NCBI GenBank assembly: GCA_023410595.1
Contig: JAEYPO010000006.1
Location: 1 to 24,558 of the forward strand
Reading direction: 5' to 3'
Source: Bacillota bacterium
GTDB taxonomy: Bacteria > Bacillota > Clostridia > Christensenellales > SZUA-584
Length of the DNA: 24,558 nt
A model generated the notes under the pieces. The model saw only the letters and a program-made list of their open reading frames with translations, was not told where the DNA came from and searched no databases. A program made the translations under genes and the position numbers. Positions 23,417 to 24,558 of the stretch are shown here, in pieces; positions within the stretch are counted from its first letter, which is position 1, and each line of letters starts with the position of its first letter.

Positions 23417-23506
23417 GACTGAAGGGTGTCCGTAGGCAGTAGGTAAATATCAATCCGTTAATACCCTATCGTCGCTTCGCGCCACTTCCCCTGAAAGGGG
23501 AAGCAG
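23417..23506. repeat. R7: family A fragments with the 35-bp spacer, cut near the IS30 element
   Basis: GACTGAAGGGT (23417-23427) is the tail of one A element. 23428-23462 is a 35-bp spacer identical in reverse complement to 4612-4646. 23463-23503 is the head of another A element (ACCCTATCG through the CTTCCCC hairpin). Sequence after 23506 passes into the IS30 end, so the element was probably interrupted. Confidence 0.8.
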
Positions 23507-23516
23507 GCAGATTGTC

Positions 23517-24555
23517 AATTCAAGTGCAACACTTAGCCAAAAATTCATTAGGGGATAACCAGCCAAGGCATTTCCGCGGTCTATTGTTGATGCTTTCCGC
23601 TACCGCGGCGACTTCTTCTTCACTTACTTTCCTAAAATCAGTCCCTTTCGGGTAATAGAATCGTACAATATCGTTCATATTTTCATTTGTCCCTCGCTGC
23701 CAGGGTGCATGCGGATCAGCAAAGTATACCGGTATATTTAACGCTTGTTCTACTTCTTTATACTCTGCAAACTCCGATCCGTTGTCCAGCGATATGCTTC
23801 TAACCTCTATTCCCTTCAGCGCTCCAAGAATTCCTTCATTCGTTTCTTTACTGTTTCGTGTCCGTACGATCGACATGTACAGCTTGCGGCTCTTTCTATC
23901 TACCAGCGTAATTAGGTAACCCTTCCCGATCCCTCCATACACCGTATCTCCTTCTAAGTGTCCTACTTCCAATCTTTCTCTAATCTCTTCCGGCCATTCC
24001 CTAATCATCCTTTCAGGATGAACCGCATTGGACTTTGGACCCTGTGTGTATTTTCGCCTATTGTGACGCCTTAGGTGTTTGACAGCACTGCAACCCTCGA
24101 TTTTACCTGCTTTCAGTGCGGAATAGATTGTGCTTGCAGATAATTTCATACCCGGATGCTCCATTCGCCATCGAGCTGAGATTGCCTCTGGAGACCAATA
24201 CTGATGCAGCCTTTCTGCTACCCAATCTGCTAATTCACTGTCTTGTTCCATCCTAAACGGTTTCTTCGAAACCTTCCTGCGGCATATGTATAATATCGTG
24301 GCTCGCCACGGGTGATAACTACCATCCTTGTTCCGGTTCCGATTCAGCTCACGGCATATGGACGAAGGAGAACGATGCATCTGTTTTGCTATATCTCGCA
24401 AACTTCTCCCGCTTTTGTAGTTTTCACATAGATATTCTCTCTCTACCAATGTAAAATGATTATATGACTGCATAGTGACCTCCGTGTAAGTGGTGTGTGG
24501 TAACTTCATTTTACACCTTGGTTGCTATGTAGTCTCTTTTGTTGCACTTGCAATT
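23517..24555. mobile_element. Complete IS30-family insertion sequence
   Basis: The ends are imperfect inverted repeats: AATTCAAGTGCAACA at 23517-23531 and its near reverse complement TGTTGCACTTGCAATT at 24540-24555. Total length is about 1,039 bp with a single transposase gene. Target duplication cannot be judged because only three bases remain to the right. Confidence 0.75.
23520..24473 (-). CDS. IS30-family transposase
   Basis: 317 residues from ATG 24473 (GGAGGT about 5 nt ahead; an upstream ATG at 24509 lacks one). An N-terminal helix-turn-helix (SLRDIAKQMHRSPSSICRELNRN) is followed by the DDE catalytic core: HLEGDTVYG (Asp176), LDNGSEFAEY (Asp230) and GTNENMN (Glu264), the IS30 pattern. 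The end LGWLSPNEFL is also typical. All three catalytic residues are present, so the copy may be active. The stop codon lies within the left terminal repeat. Confidence 0.95.
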   Translation of the reverse strand: MQSYNHFTLVEREYLCENYKSGRSLRDIAKQMHRSPSSICRELNRNRNKDGSYHPWRATILYICRRKVSKKPFRMEQDSELADWVAERLHQYWSPEAISARWRMEHPGMKLSASTIYSALKAGKIEGCSAVKHLRRHNRRKYTQGPKSNAVHPERMIREWPEEIRERLEVGHLEGDTVYGGIGKGYLITLVDRKSRKLYMSIVRTRNSKETNEGILGALKGIEVRSISLDNGSEFAEYKEVEQALNIPVYFADPHAPWQRGTNENMNDIVRFYYPKGTDFRKVSEEEVAAVAESINNRPRKCLGWLSPNEFLAKCCT

Positions 24556-24558
24556 ATA

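Overview
The window looks like a chromosomal segment of a Gram-positive member of the Bacillota, most likely a gut-type Clostridia lineage. Support comes from strong AGGAGG-type ribosome sites, TTG/GTG starts, a PRK06851-type ATPase, a DrrA/DrrB-like ABC pair, a CPBP protease and intergenic arrays of GC-rich palindromic repeats. The core genes are moderately GC-rich yet write isoleucine mostly as ATA. No rRNA, tRNA or CRISPR array was seen, and the taxon is only an inference.

Layout. (1) 1-1500: an AT-rich accessory patch with a transposase remnant abutting a DUF2971 gene whose 3' end it cut, preceded by an XRE regulator in the same orientation. (2) 1500-4550: a TetR-family regulator with an unusually clear set of ATGACA-N4-TGTCAT operators, a double-P-loop ATPase of the PRK06851 family, and a MarR regulator. 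(3) 4560-5530: a dense array of palindromic repeats, then an AT-rich stretch carrying three strong hairpins behind a promoter-like sequence (possible orphan RNA). (4) 5908-8373: a divergent metal-resistance pair, an ArsR/CadC-type sensor and a CadA-type P1B ATPase, with a near-perfect promoter overlapped by a candidate operator. (5) 8374-14520: a DUF362-ferredoxin protein, a membrane TPR-like protein and a two-gene ABC exporter, separated by three more repeat arrays. (6) 14529-16229: an RNA 2',3'-cyclic phosphodiesterase (thpR) and an MscS channel. (7) 16230-19600: an AT-richer island with a lipoprotein gene whose start looks frameshifted and a 592-residue protein joining a P-loop kinase-like domain to a deoxycytidylate deaminase domain. 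That is the architecture of the anti-phage dCTP deaminases DcdV/AvcD; the island starts at a duplicated copy of the mscS 3' end. (8) 19599-23000: a signal-peptide membrane-anchored protein, MscL, a CPBP protease with a degenerate RelA/SpoT-type HD tail, and repeats. (9) 23019-24558: a DUF559 nuclease flanked by repeat ends, and a complete IS30-family element.

The most notable items are the DcdV/AvcD-like defence gene and its structured upstream region, the CPBP to dead-HD fusion, the 93-bp repeat family with its 58-bp deletion form, nested hairpin insert and conserved spacers, the DUF559 gene inside that family, and the unexplained hairpin-rich region at 5668-5880.
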